A stretch of DNA of 64,000 nucleotides from NCBI GenBank assembly GCA_958295665.1, contig OY282558.1, positions 61,492,789 through 61,556,788 on the forward strand. The letters are read 5' to 3'. A model generated the notes under the pieces. It worked only from the letters and a program-made list of their open reading frames with translations. It had not been told where the DNA came from and ran no database searches. The position numbers were made by a program, and so were the translations under genes. Of the stretch, positions 46,932-57,749 are shown piece after piece; the first letter of the stretch is position 1; every line of letters begins with the position of its first letter. The DNA comes from Tipula vernalis (Eukaryota; Arthropoda; Insecta; Diptera; Tipulidae).

Positions 46932-47074
46932 GCTCAAACACAATGATGTCCATTCCGTTCCGTTCGTTGTTCCGTTCGCCCAATTAAGTTCCGTTCGTCT
47001 TTCATTCATAAAGACACTGTAAATTGGGTGAAAAGAACCCAAACGGAACGGAACGGACGCCATTCTGTTTGAGC
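46932..47074. repeat. 143-bp hairpin element (MITE-like)
   Basis: GCTCAAACA (46932-46940) pairs with TGTTTGAGC (47066-47074). The arms continue through the ATTCCGTTCCGTTCG block and its complement CGGAACGGAACGGACG. A nested CCCAATT/AATTGGG pair lies inside. It is a compact fold-back with CCGTT pentamer repeats in its arms. Confidence 0.65.
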
Positions 47075-47081
47075 ACGAACT

Positions 47082-47125
47082 GTACTCCTTTGATAAAAAT
47101 ATAAAAAATTTCAACAAAGGAGTAC
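47082..47125. other. perfect 11-bp stem, 22-nt loop
   Basis: GTACTCCTTTG (47082-47092) and CAAAGGAGTAC (47115-47125) are exact complements. It directly follows the MITE-like hairpin. Confidence 0.6.
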
Positions 47126-47219
47126 TAAACGGTGCGCCATCTATTGGTTTGTTTTTAAATTATAGGCTATGGCAACACTTTTTTTGAATGATTTGCTTGA
47201 AATTTTGACAGCTCGTCAG

Positions 47220-47600
47220 TCTGATATTCTGCGTCACGAAAAAATCAAGTTTTCTCTTGAGGAGCATTTCGAAATAGTCAGTGTTGTGTAGCCGAAAACG
47301 TGCGAATTTTGAAAAGAAATATGGGTCGTGAAAGAGCACCAAGCGGAACCGTTGAGTTCTTGAGAAAGTCTTGCTAATGGATAACAGAAGTCATTCCCGA
47401 GGTCGGACAGTGCGCATGCCGGAGAATATTGCGGCTGTGACCCATAGTGTAGGACAGAATCCATCGATCTGAACTTGCGCCGATCGCAGCAACTGGCCAT
47501 TAGTCGCACCAGCCCGAGGAGAATACTGCACAAAGACCTTGGATTATTTGCCTATAAGGTCTAGATGACTCAGGAGATGAAAGCAAATGACCATCCGCTT
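47220..47600 (+). pseudogene. IS630/Tc1-mariner-type transposase N-terminal relic
   Basis: Across three frames the + strand reads FSLEEHFEIVSVV, RSHSRGRTVRMPENIAAV, then LRRSQQLAISRTSPRRILHK, DLGLFAYKV and MTQEMKANDH. This is the bipartite helix-turn-helix N-terminus of the arthropod IS630-type family (R-x-V-R-T-P-E-x-I-A-A-V ... S-x-R-x-L-x-x-D-L-x-L-x-P-Y-K-V-Q-L-x-Q-E-L-K-P-x-D-H). A TGA, a TAG and two shifts break it. The catalytic domain is absent and LINE sequence follows from about 47656. Confidence 0.6.
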
Positions 47601-48049
47601 TGATATCACTTCTCTGCACGGGCAACCGAATAATCTGCCATTTTGAGGATGTCAATTGGCATGCACGAAGCTGCGATTTGACTTTAAATGTAACCGCAGT
47701 TTGTTCAGCGTGACCAGCAGGTTGGCTGCTCTTTTCGAAGTATATATTTTCCACTATTGCAGTTTCAATTATTACAACATGATCATCAGTTTTATTGATT
47801 TAGATGTGATTTCCTTTGTGAGCGATAACGATCATCTCATAATTGTGAGTGACTTTAATCTTACCATCTAATAAGTTTTAACGTGGGCGGTGCAACTGCA
47901 TTGTTTGATTTCTGCGCTAGCATTGCAACCACCCAGCTGGATCGTATAAGCAAAAGACGCGGTAAATTTCTGGATCTGCTGTTGTCTAATGAAGTTTTGT
48001 TTTCCGGTGTCTCATCCTGTAAAGACTTTTCCGGCTACACGACTATATA

Positions 48050-49049
48050 TTGGGTGAACAAATAAATGTCCGACCTTTTTAGTTAGGTGTCGTTAGTATC
48101 ACTGCTTGCATATTATTCAATCGTTTTTCAATACATTGTGGAAGTTTACGGTGAACATGCTCCATCGAAAAAAACATGCAAAGAGTGGTTTCAACGATTC
48201 AAAGTTGGTGATTTTGACGTCAGAGACAAAGAACGTGAAGGAAGACCAAGAAAATTTGAAGATACAGAATTGGAAGAATTGCTTGATGTGGACCCTTGTC
48301 AGACTGAAAAACAATTGGCAGAAGAGTTGAATATTACCCAACAATGTGTTTCGCAACGTATACATGCAATGGGATTGGTTCAGAAGCTGGGAAATTGGGT
48401 GCCACACAAATTGAAAGAAAGGGACATGGAACGTCGGAAAACCATGTGCGAATTGTTCCTTCAACGACAACAAAGGAAGGGGTTTTTGCATCGGATCATC
48501 ACTGGGGATGAAAAATGGATCCATTATGATAATCCAAAGCGCAAACCAGCGTGGGTCAAGCCAGGTGAACCAGGGCCGTCGACTCCAAAAGCAAATATCC
48601 ATGGTTCGAAGGTGATGCTTTTAATTTGGTGGGATATGAAGGGTGTCGTCTATTATGAGCTGCTGAAAGAGCGTGAAACCATTACGAGACAAGTTTATCG
48701 ACGACAACTGATGGCTTTAAAGCGAGCTCTAGCTGAAAAACGACCGGAATGGGACAAAAGGCACAATAAGATTATTTTGCAACATGACAAGGCTGTTCCG
48801 GTCGATGCAATCAGCCCTGGCACAGCAGCACTTCACTTCATATGAAAAGGTCAAAAAATGGGTCGATGACTGGATCGCCTCGAAACCACCAGATTTCTTC
48901 CTTCGGGGAATCCGTTTATTGCTTGAACGATGGGCGGAGGTTATAGCTTCCGAAGGAGCATACTTTGAATAAAACATTCTCACATTTTCTAAACAAACTA
49001 ATGTCTTTTATTTCAGTAAAAAAGGTCGGACATTTATTTGTACACCCAA
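48050..49049 (+). mobile_element. mariner transposon (mori-like), exactly 1000 bp, internally deleted
   Basis: Terminal repeats: the left begins TTGGGTGAACAAATAAATGT (48050) and the right, read inward, TTGGGTGTACAAATAAATGT (49049), both continuing CCGACCTTTTT. TA flanks each end (48048-48049 and 49050-49051). The element sits inside LINE endonuclease sequence. It is about 300 bp shorter than a complete mariner because of a deletion in the transposase gene. Confidence 0.92.
48087..48972 (+). pseudogene. mariner transposase lacking the second catalytic half
   Basis: The long open part (to 48845) starts without a clear ATG. It carries VYGEHAPSKKTCKEWFQRF, DKEREGRPRKFEDTE, LNITQQCVSQRIHAMG, GNWVPHKLKERD and the first acidic site IITGDEKWIHYD. 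The second site begins as IILQHD and then jumps directly into LFRSMQSALAQQHFTSYEKV, which normally lies after the third acidic site. About 35 residues, including S-P-D-x-A-P-S-D, are missing, and the frame changes there (about 48785). The tail runs to 48972 with KVKKWVDDWIASKPPDFF and EGAYFE. The overall style fits the mori subfamily. Confidence 0.85.
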
Positions 49050-49789
49050 TACTACACACCAATAACGATAAATATTTATTTTTACAATATTTAACGTCTC
49101 ACTCTTTTTGACATTTTAAAAAATTTGCATTTCAATTTCAGTAATACCGACTATGCCGCCTTGAATGTAAGCCTGTCTTTCATGAACCTTAGTTCAATAG
49201 TGCGGAGTACTACTTGCTTTTCATCTTGCCCAGAAGAAATTGCGGATCGAGGAAGATTTAATACCGATCCGAAGATGTTTTTCGGGATTTATTAATACTA
49301 AAAGAAAAGTATCCGGGTTTCCATCGGCAATGTCATACCAGGGCTCCACCGCTAGTTCTCTCTCTGACATTTGCAATCAGTTTCGATGCAATTTATAAGC
49401 ACGCCACACATTCCGTTACCTCTGTTTTTGATTCAAGGAGCAATTCGGACTTCACACTTATAAAATTTACAAAAGCAGACGCTCGCGATTGCTTGTACAA
49501 ATTTAAAGTTAAAAAGGGTGGTCTAGATAGGGTGGAATAACACCCACCTTCTTCAAAAGCTGCGCAAAGATTTTGGCTTCTCCAGTACCAGTAATCTTCT
49601 TGTTTAATGAAAGCCTTCGGACGAGAATTTTTTCCGACCCTTGGAAAATATCTGACATCCACTAGATAGACAACATTAGGCTGCCAGCGAGTTTTGAAAA
49701 TGTTGATATTGGTGCAAAATGCTCTATATCCTCGATGAAATGTTTCAAATTGGGTTTGGCTCAGTTCCGCAACATGTGGTTCTTCTAAA

Positions 49790-50340
49790 ATGTTTCTTTA
49801 ATTTAGTTCTGGAATATGACCAACTGGAATAGAACTAGGCTGATTCTGTGCGACGCAAATGGGATTTAAAAAAATGAATTGATAAAATTTTGGATATGGC
49901 CAACGAGAGTTGAATTAAGCTATTCCTTAAGATATGAGAAGGAAATGATAATCTAAAACAAATATTTGATAAAATTCTGGAAAATGGCCGAAAACTGGAA
50001 TAGAACTAGGCTATCTCTCAGAATGTGGCCATTTAGAACGAAACTTGGCTGTTGCTTAACCGATTATGATGAAATTCGACATATGCAATAGAAATGGGAT
50101 TCTAAAACAGTTTTTGGATAAAGTTCTGGGATATGGAATACAACTAGACTATTTCTTAGCATATGGCCAATTTCAATGGAACTTGCCTATTTGCCTATTT
50201 CTTAACCGGTTAAGGTGAAATTCGTTGTGTACGATGAAAATGAGATTCTAACATGATTTTTTCAAAAAGTTTTGTATCTGGTTCTTTGAGCTATTAACGG
50301 AACTTCGCTTAGGAGATTATTAAACTTTGTTTTATCATGT
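49790..50340. repeat. degenerate ~150-bp tandem repeat region
   Basis: Recurring blocks: GGAATAGAACTAGGCT near 49824 and 50001, with a variant GGAATACAACTAGACT near 50134; AAATGGGATT(C)TAAAA near 49857 and 50094; TTAACCGRTTAWGRTGAAATTCG near 50057 and 50202; TATGGCCAA near 49898 and 50162. Spacing is uneven, about 130-180 bp, as in an old array with indels. Confidence 0.6.
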
Positions 50341-51889
50341 CACGTTGTTTCATCTCTGATACTGCCTTAAAATTCAGCAAAATTTTAATCTATATAACTA
50401 TTTAAAACAATTACAATCGTTAATGCATTTACTTTAAAGAATTCCTTTGCGTTTCCTAAATTAGACCGAGATAAGATTAAAAAAAAAAATACGGTATATC
50501 CTGGTGACTGACATTAATATCTTGATATGAAATACGTATTTCAGTATATAACAACTAATATTATATAAAGAACAACAATTTCAAAGTTCAATATATAAAA
50601 GCGACTCTTGTTCTTATCGCACTAGCGGATCACTTACATGTCTATTCAGTCGTATCAATATATTAATGTTTTATCAATAAAATGTTTGTGCGCGCATATT
50701 TTTCTTTTGCACAACTGATAAGACGTATTGCGCGAATTCTTTGAATAAATTCCAATAAATGCGCGCGAGTTTCTAAACACATTAAAGGTCGACACAATTA
50801 ATTTTTATGAGTTCTGTGTTTTGTGTCTGTGTATGTGAATTGCGCAAGGCTCTTTCTATGTAATTGATAATAAGTATACATAAACCCTTATGTGCGCGGT
50901 ATTTTTATTTAGAAATTGTCCGAACCGATATTAGATTTACGAGTATGGGCTATTTTTGAAATTTAAAGCGAGATTAGAATAGAAAAATTCCAATAAACTT
51001 ATATCAGCACAATTAACCGACCATGCCATACATATACATAATTCTTTTTTAATGAATCTATCGTAATCTATAATAAAAATAATATTTTATGCTGTGTGAT
51101 GTGTCGACTAAAGTGTGGGCAACGGAAATCTGAAATCATATTTTTAGCATAAAACAGAAAACTTGTGTGGCACCCACGCATGTTGCCGCATATTGATGTG
51201 CGTGCTTAGATGAGATAAATGCATATCAAACATACCATTGTATCTACGTCACCGTATACTTGTTTGTAATTTGTATTATATACATAACTATTACGTGAGT
51301 TTTTATTTTAGAATTGGTTTTGTAAATTCATTGTTTAAGGACTGCACACTACTTATCTCCCATTAAATTCATAAAATTTTGATATCTGTAAACTCGGAAA
51401 ATCCCGTCATACGTTTTTATTGAAATAACGTGAATAATTTATCATGTGTTGCTTTGGTTCGTTTTCCACGTATTGATAAGATTTTAATGGAGACTTCCCC
51501 GGTCTCCCCTATATAATTAACTTTATCAAAGTAGGTTTGGTTTTACTTAAAATTTGACTGAATTCAAAATAGGCGTGATATTGTACCACATTATGGTTAA
51601 AATGGTCCTTAAACGTTGTTCCTTATTTACATTGTTTGTCTTGTGACCTCTATCCAGCATCTTAAAAGCATACGACTTTCTTTTACGAGCGGTGTCAGTT
51701 ACAGTAACACCCCGATTCCCGGTATTACTAATAAAGTAAAAATTAAGTGAAAATTTAATATTTGTATTAATCCTTAGGCAGGTTACTATGATAAACATTG
51801 TTTTGCAACCATTCATTACGACTGAAGTTTTTTCAAACGAGTTTTCGACATTTCATAAAACTTAATTCGCCTGAATGTAAGCTATTGCT
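50341..51889. other. AT-rich non-coding sequence, no gene seen
   Basis: Texture resembles 12.6-25.6 kb (GCGCGC steps, TATATAAAAG at about 50591, TTCAGTCGT at about 50645), so it is probably host intron or intergenic DNA. No supported gene. Confidence 0.4.
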
Positions 51890-51901
51890 AATACAAACGT
51901 T
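51890..51901. repeat. 12-bp target-site duplication, left copy
   Basis: AATACAAACGTT, identical to 53170-53181 at the other end of the LINE. Confidence 0.9.
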
Positions 51902-53169
51902 AGGTTAGGTTGGAGTGGCTGCTTATGCACACTTAGACCGGTGACGGTCCATTCTGATACCACAGAATATCTCCCCTTTTAACTCTATTGGAACCATTTC
52001 GAGCTACTTATGTAGCGTAAGACGTCCCGTACTTTACTGTTTTCGAGATCCGAGAGGCAGTCCATCCTGAACTTACCCAAGTGTTTGTGCCTTCTGAGAG
52101 CCAATGCTGGACACGAGCAAAGGAAGTGGACCAAGGTCTCTTCCTCCTTTTCGTCCAAGCAGCTTCTGCAGAAGTCATTTGCCTCCAGACCCAGCCTTCT
52201 TGCATGTTCTCCAAAAAGGCAGTGTCCCGTGAGAATTCCTACGACCGTTCTTATTTCACGTCTGCGTAGGGATATTAATGCCCTAGTGCACCCCAAGTCC
52301 AGCTTTGGCCAAACTTGTCTTGCAACTCTACAAGTGAGGGTGTTAGACCACCTTCTCCTCGCTGAGGATAGCGCCTGCTTCCCAAGTGATTGTCTCAGCG
52401 CTGTGATAGGCCTCCCCAGACTTTCCCTTTCCGGTTGCAGCTGGAGAGTCGTACCATGCCTAGCAAGTCCATCCGCCCTGCAGTTCCCCATGACGCCCGA
52501 GTGACCTGGGATCCAGATTACTTGGACATTGAAATGCTCACCCATCTCATTTAGAGATGAGTGACAACTCAACGCCACCCGTGAAGCCAAAGACACCGAT
52601 TCTAACGACCGGATCGCCGCTCGACTGTCCACATAGATTGTGATATCGTCTGAGGATAACACATTATGCTTCAACCACGTCATGACCTCCTCAATCGCTA
52701 CGACTTCAGCTTGGTACACGCTGCAGTAATCAGGGTGACGAATAGAAAGGTTTACATTTAATTTATCACAGAATACTCCAGCTCCCACTTTGCCGTCTAG
52801 CTTGGAGCCATCTGTGAAGAATTGCAACGCTTCGGTTTCCGATAACGGTCTATCCCTCCAGGATTCCCTTAAAGGGAAGGAAGTCCGAAATCGCTTCTCG
52901 AAGGGTAGAGTAGGTTTAATGTAGTCAAGATTCGCCAGCTCATCCTTCAACGATCTAACAATATTAGAGTATCCTATACTAAGACACCTCCACTGAGAGA
53001 CAGCTGCAAGTCGTACAGCCGTATTTGCCGCCATCTGTTTGCCAAAAATATCGACCGGAAGAAGGTGCAACATAACCTCTAAGGCACTTGTCGGTGTCAA
53101 CCTCAATGCCCCACAAACAAACATACAGGCCGTTCTTCGCACCCTCTCAATCTTACTTTTATAAGTTAC
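51902..53169 (-). mobile_element. 5'-truncated RNase H-bearing LINE with intact target duplication
   Basis: A 1268-bp insertion on the - strand bounded by a perfect 12-bp direct repeat. It holds only the 3' part of ORF2 and a short 3' UTR ending in AACCTAACCT, without poly(A). 5' truncation is the usual outcome of target-primed reverse transcription. The intact duplication and open frame show a recent insertion. The group is the RNase H-carrying I superclade. Confidence 0.92.
51985..53142 (-). pseudogene. LINE ORF2 C-terminal part with RNase H, open 385 codons
   Basis: The frame is open from the 5' truncation point to its stop and begins in the connection region (RRTACMFVCGALRLTPTSAL, LHLLPVDIFGKQMA). 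RNase H spans about residues 105-235 with all catalytic positions: D in FFTDGSKLDGKVGAG, E in YQAEVVAIEEVM, D in IYVDSRAAIRSLES, H and D in WIPGHSGVMGNCRADGLA. It would degrade RNA in the RNA-DNA hybrid. The C-terminal part has VGILTGHCLFGEHARRLGL and a C-x2-C-x11-H-x4-C finger (CRSCLDEKEEETLVHFLC). The endonuclease and polymerase are missing through 5' truncation, so it is a dead copy with no internal lesions. Confidence 0.9.
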
Positions 53170-53181
53170 AATACAAACGTT
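53170..53181. repeat. 12-bp target-site duplication, right copy
   Basis: AATACAAACGTT, identical to 51890-51901. Confidence 0.9.
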
Positions 53182-53506
53182 GGAAGGTTACTTAAATTCA
53201 ATATACAGTTTATCGAGTACTCGAGCACTAGGAAATGTTGGTCCTTTTCCAAATATACGACTACTCGGGTACTTTGATCGATTACATGGTGTAGTGAATG
53301 CATAAACGCACATCGTATGTATGCATGAACGCAGCCAATGACGAGAAGAAGTTGAATATGGTAACACAACATACATGAAGGGAGTTGATGATTGACCGCG
53401 AAAGAGTACAGACGTAAGAGTCGTAAAATAAAATAATAAGATATCAGTAAATGAAATGTATAGATAAATGTGTTTTATGAAGAGATACGAAAGGGAGATA
53501 TTTACA
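53182..53506 (+). repeat. probable 5' LTR (right part), split by the LINE
   Basis: The sequence ends TTTACA immediately before the primer site. A plausible start, TGTAAGC, is at 51875, left of the LINE, so the LTR would be 51875-51901 plus 53182-53506 (about 350 bp) once the LINE and one duplication are removed. There is no second LTR to confirm it. Confidence 0.4.
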
Positions 53507-53507
53507 A

Positions 53508-53520
53508 TGGCGACGAGGAT
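53508..53520 (+). promoter_or_regulatory. tRNA primer-binding site
   Basis: TGGCGACGAGGAT directly follows the LTR end, a form common among Gypsy elements of this type. It would pair with a tRNA 3' end to prime minus-strand synthesis. Confidence 0.6.
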
Positions 53521-54007
53521 TTAAAAAAAAAATAATAAAAAGCTTCGCCATCTTGGCATAAAAACAAAAAATATTTTTGGCATAAAGAAAAGGTCACAAA
53601 ACAATTCATCATAGAAATTATAAAGGATAATAAAGAAAACCATCAAAGCAATAATTGCCACAATCGGTAAAGGGATGGCAATAGTGCAAAAAGAATTAAA
53701 ATCATACTAAGCCGCAAGCACATGTACACGTACACCGAAAAGTGAGGTTAGGTGCACAAAGAAATCAGACGAGAAAATTGAGAACATTAAATTGGAAAAA
53801 CGGAAATCAGTTCCAGTACATTAAATTGGGAGCAACAAAGATTAAATCCGGAGATTTCATTGAATTACAGATACATCGGAAAAAGAAAATACATACATTG
53901 AGCGAGGACGCATTTGTACGAGGCAAACAGGAGGACGAAATTTCATACAACTTGTTTAGTAAGATAAAAAAATAAACGAGATGAATTTAGAAAACCGATG
54001 AATTTAG

Positions 54008-55174
54008 ATGCCGAAATTAGATATGTTAGCTACCAATTGGAAACAATGGAAAAGAGCTTTAGAAATTATGTTTGAGACTAAGGGAGGAACAGATAGTAGT
54101 AAGAAAAAATTATTATTATTGCACTATGGTAGTATTAGCTTGCAGGACATATACTACAATTTGATAGACGAAACCAAAACAGAAAAATAAAAGGCATATG
54201 AAAACGCGATCGAGGTTTTATATAATTATTTTATTCCAAAATCGAGCGCAGCACTCGAAAGGAAGATATTTAGGGGCATAAGACAAGAAAGAAATGAAAC
54301 AATAAATCAATTTATATTAAAACTAAGGAGTCAAGGTGCCAAGGGCGAATTTAAAGATGTCGATGAACACATCGGAGAACAAGTCATTGTAGGGACACGT
54401 CACACCGAAATCGAGAAGAAGGTAATCGAGAAAGGAACCATTCAATTAGATGAATTACACGAAACCGACATATCGCAAGAAATAAATAAAGTTAATTTCG
54501 AAAAGAAAGGTCACAAAAGTTTAAGTGCACATTCGTTCGATGAGAATCGCAACTCACAATCCCGCAGACGTTCTTCGTCAAGAAGTAGCAGCCAGGTACA
54601 ATCAGATATCAAAAAGGAAAATAGCCAACTAAATTGCTATCGATGTGGTCGTACGGGTCATTTTGCCAAGAGCTTGAACTGTCCAGCCAGAAACAAAGAA
54701 TGCGATAAATGCCATATAAAGGGACATTTCAAGAAGATGTGTCGCACCAATATGTCAAAAGGAAAAGTCCGTTTCGTTGAGAATGAAGAAAAAGAAAATA
54801 CAAATTCCGATTCGAGTAATAATAGTGATGTTCTTTCCATACATAAAATAACCGAAATCAGAAAGGAGGTAGAAGTCATATGCAAAATAGGAGGAATAAA
54901 GATGAGATTGATGATAGATACGGGAGATCGGGTAAATCTGATAATTGAATACACCTGGAAGCGAGCGATAGATAGGGGAATAAAAACGTTGAATAAGCCA
55001 GCTAGTTTTAATCGGGAACTCAAAGGGTATAATAGCCTAATTAGGGTAGTCGACGTTGTTAGCACTACAATCGAACATAAAGACAATGTAGAAGAGATTG
55101 AGCTATACATTGTAGAGGGACAAGGAGCTTCATTAATGAGCTGCGAGACACCTTTAGCCCTCAAAATCGTATAG
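54008..55174 (+). pseudogene. Gypsy Gag-protease frame with one internal stop
   Basis: A continuous frame of 389 codons, interrupted only by TAA at 54188-54190. The capsid-like start reads LATNWKQWKRALEIMFE and later ERKIFRGIRQE. An Arg/Ser-rich stretch precedes two zinc knuckles: CYRCGRTGHFAKSLNC and CDKCHIKGHFKKMC (54632-54740). The retropepsin follows with MRLMIDTGDRVNLI; the usual D-T-G-(A/S) reads D-T-G-D, so the catalytic Asp is kept but the next residue is changed. The start codon is uncertain. Gag packages the RNA; the protease would cut the polyprotein. The frame ends at TAG 55172. Confidence 0.75.
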
Positions 55175-57012
55175 TTTGATATAAATGCGATTAAAAATTG
55201 CAAGACCATACCGGATTCCAATAGAACAGGAAAGTTAAAAGGCATTCAAGTCGAGATACAAATAGACGAGAGCGTAACGCCAGTCCGTCAACCCTACCTC
55301 CACATCCCAATACCCTTAAATGACAAGATTTCGAAAAGATTAAAAGAAGTCATGGATGATGACATAATCGAAAGAGCGGACGGAACCTATAGATGGTTAT
55401 CACCACTCGTAGTTACTCCTAAAGACCAAGGCAGAGACGTACGCCTGTGTATTGACATGCGCAGAGGCAACCAGGCAATAAGGAAAGAAATATGGACGTG
55501 AAAAATGCTTTTCACCAAATAGAGATTACATCACCATCACGAGAAATAACTACATTCATTACACATGAAGGTATTTACCTTTTCAAAAGGTTGATGTTTG
55601 GTCTGAACTGTGCTAGCGAAATTTATCAAAAGTTAATGGAAAGTTTATTAGTTGACATCAAGGGCGTCTGGATATACATCGACGACATCTTAATAGCTGG
55701 AGAAAACGAGAAAGAGCATAACGAAAGATTAAGAAGAGTATTAGATATGCTGGATGAAAGCGGAATCATATTGAACAAACAGAAGTGTCAGAACAAACGG
55801 GAAATCAGAGATCAAGTTTATGGGGCATCTCATATCCAAAGAAGGAATAAAACCAACTGAAGATAGAGTAATAGCAATCAAATCCTTTAGGGCTCCAGAA
55901 AATAAAGAAGAAGTCAGAAGCTTCCTGGGACTTCTCAACTACGTGGGTTAATTCATACCTAATCTAGCAACACTGTCGGAGCCACTAAAGAATTAACACG
56001 GATAAACCACAGTTTCAGGTGGAACGAAGAGCAACAACAAAACTTTGAGAGGCTGAAAGAACTGATAGTGACTGAATCAAAACTAGGATTCTATGATCCT
56101 AAAGACAAAACGACAATCATCGCTGATGCAAGTCCAGTAGGAGTAGGAGCCATTTTGATTCAGCAAAACGAGAACCAAACTAGAGTAATCGCATATGCAT
56201 CAAAAGGGTTAATCGAAACCGAAAGAAAGTATTACCAAGGAGAAAATGAAGCACTGGCGATAGTTTGGGCTGTGGAAAAGTTCAAGATGTATGTGACGGG
56301 AAAACGATTCGACCTAATAACGGACCATAAGGCGTTAGAAACCCTATTCAAACCTACTTTCAAACCGTGTGCAAACAAATATAGCAGATCCGTTATCGAG
56401 GCTGTGTACAAACCAGAAAACGACTTTTGATCACAGGGGTGAGATGTATATTAACTCTATAGCACAAATAGCCAAACCGAAGGCAATTACAATCGAAAAC
56501 ATAAGAGAAGGAACGCAATCAGATAACGATCTATTAACAATGAGCGAAGCAATGAAAAGCGGAAGATGGACCGAGGACATTGTACATTACAAAAGATTTG
56601 CAGACGAATTAAGCGAAATAGAAGGTATCATATTACGCCAGGATCGAATCATAATGCCGGAAAGTCTGCAGAGTCAGGTACTAAAACTTGCTCATGAGGG
56701 ACACCCAGGCGAGGGAATGATGAAAAGGTTACGAAAAAAGGTATGGTGGTATAACATGGACAGAGATGCGATACAATTCGTGAAGAGCTGTAAAAGCTGC
56801 CAAATAGTCGGTAAATTAAATAATCCTGAACCTTTATACTTAACCGAATTACCAAGGGGAAGTTGGAATCAATTAAACAACTTATTAGTAATAATTGACG
56901 AATACAGCAAATATGTTGTTGTTGAGCCCATGAGGTCAATAACAAGCACAACAACGATCGCCAAGTTTAAAGTTCTTTTCACGAGGTACGGACTACCTAA
57001 GACACTCATCAC
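55175..57012 (+). pseudogene. Gypsy Pol: reverse transcriptase, RNase H, integrase (broken)
   Basis: After the 55172 stop the frame stays open to 55499 and covers the polymerase fingers (RLKEVMDDDIIERADG, SPLVVTPKDQGRDVRLCID). A deletion removes the region before MDVKNAFHQI (55492), which is in another frame with FKRLMFGLNCASEIYQKLM and the catalytic IYIDDILIAGE. RNase H (56068-56390) keeps IIADASPVGVGAILIQ, GENEALAIVWAVEKF and LITDHKALETLF. Integrase (56640-57012) has the H-H zinc arm (LAHEGHPGEGMMKRL, KSCKSCQIVG), then jumps from LPRGSWNQL to NLLVIIDEYSKYVVVE. The segment with the first catalytic Asp is missing, and the frame leaves homology at TLITDN, the second Asp. The enzyme set is non-functional. 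Confidence 0.75.
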
Positions 57013-57745
57013 GGACAATAAAGATTCGAAAAGAATTAAATTGACGCGAAATAAATTCAAATATATCTGCGAAGATAATTCTTTTCCAAATGAATTTAAC
57101 TCCGCCGATAAGTATGAATTTACTCCACCACAAAAATTATTATTATTATTTTTTTATTTGTCGTCGAAAGTGAAAGAAATGTAACGTCTTGAAATAAACT
57201 TTAAATAAAGTACTAAAACACTTATTGAATTACAAAACTTGTCTCTTGAATTCCAATTGAAATGTTAAACATACTTTACACCTTCATCGAAATGTAGTAA
57301 AAAAAACCTATTGGATTACAAAGATAAAAATAAATTTAGCATCTTAAATCTTAATCTACATAAGTTCTAAAAACTTGTAGTTCAACAATAGATTGAAATG
57401 ATTTTAATTTATTATTATTTAATTTGACACAAAAAATTAATTAATTTCGCGCGAATTTAATTCAGTTTTTTAAAAATTGATGTCGCGGAATTAATTCATA
57501 ATTAAAAAAGAATTAATTTCGCGGCGAAAAGGTTGCGAAATTATTAATATTATTTTATTTTTCTATTTAAAACATAGTTTCTTATATAGTTTGATAAAAA
57601 GGAAAATATCGTTCCCGTCGCTCATTCTCAATGTGAATTAACAGAATGTAAAAGAGGTAGGCTACGGAGAAAAGCTGAGAAAACTTTTCTCATCTATTGA
57701 CTATTGTAAAAGTAGAATAAAGTGGTGGATATTCACAGATTTTTT
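57013..57745. other. AT-rich sequence with TTAATTTCGCG motifs, no gene
   Basis: Repeated GAATTAATTTCGCG/CGCGAATTTAATTC words occur in both orientations at 57436-57530 and can form local hairpins. Nothing codes. Confidence 0.45.
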
Positions 57746-57749
57746 TTCT

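Larger units (their letters stand above)
47656..49690 (+). mobile_element. I/Jockey-type LINE fragment (+ strand), split by a mariner
   Basis: 47780-47871 reads DNDHLIIVSDFNLTI (endonuclease G/S-D-F-N). In another frame 47905-48047 reads FCASIATTQLDRISKRRGKF then LDLLLSNEVLFS, the R-G-x-x-LDLVLSN motif. A mariner interrupts at 48048. Beyond it (49050-49700) the linker continues in shifting frames with NFSNTDYAALNVSLSFMN, then PKMFFGF, NTKRKVSGFPSAM and the polymerase entry FKSCAKILASPVPVIFLFN. The polymerase core is absent, so the element ends or degrades near 49690. Its 5' end is undefined. Confidence 0.6.
53182..57012 (+). mobile_element. Ty3/Gypsy retrotransposon (mag-like), decayed, 3' truncated
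   Basis: Order on the + strand: LTR end, primer-binding site, leader, Gag with two zinc knuckles, protease, reverse transcriptase, RNase H, integrase. Homology stops at about 57012, inside the integrase core, and no 3' LTR is visible. The gene order and the single Gag-protease frame fit the mag/K02A2.6-like group. Frameshifts, stops and deletions are noted under the genes. Confidence 0.85.

Noticed and set aside
48117..48602. 161-codon - strand open frame
   Set aside because: Exact antisense of the mariner transposase gene; no independent support.
50590..50652. TATATAAAAG followed by TTCAGTCGT
   Set aside because: Spacing of about 55 nt is too long for a TATA/initiator pair.
52085..52504. 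139-codon + strand open frame
   Set aside because: Antisense of the RNase H LINE.
54658..55245. 195-codon - strand open frame
   Set aside because: Antisense of the Gypsy Gag-protease frame with hydrophobic, low-quality composition.
57013..57184. In-frame extension of the Gypsy integrase
   Set aside because: It is open but loses all integrase similarity after TLITDN and becomes low complexity, so it was not annotated as coding.
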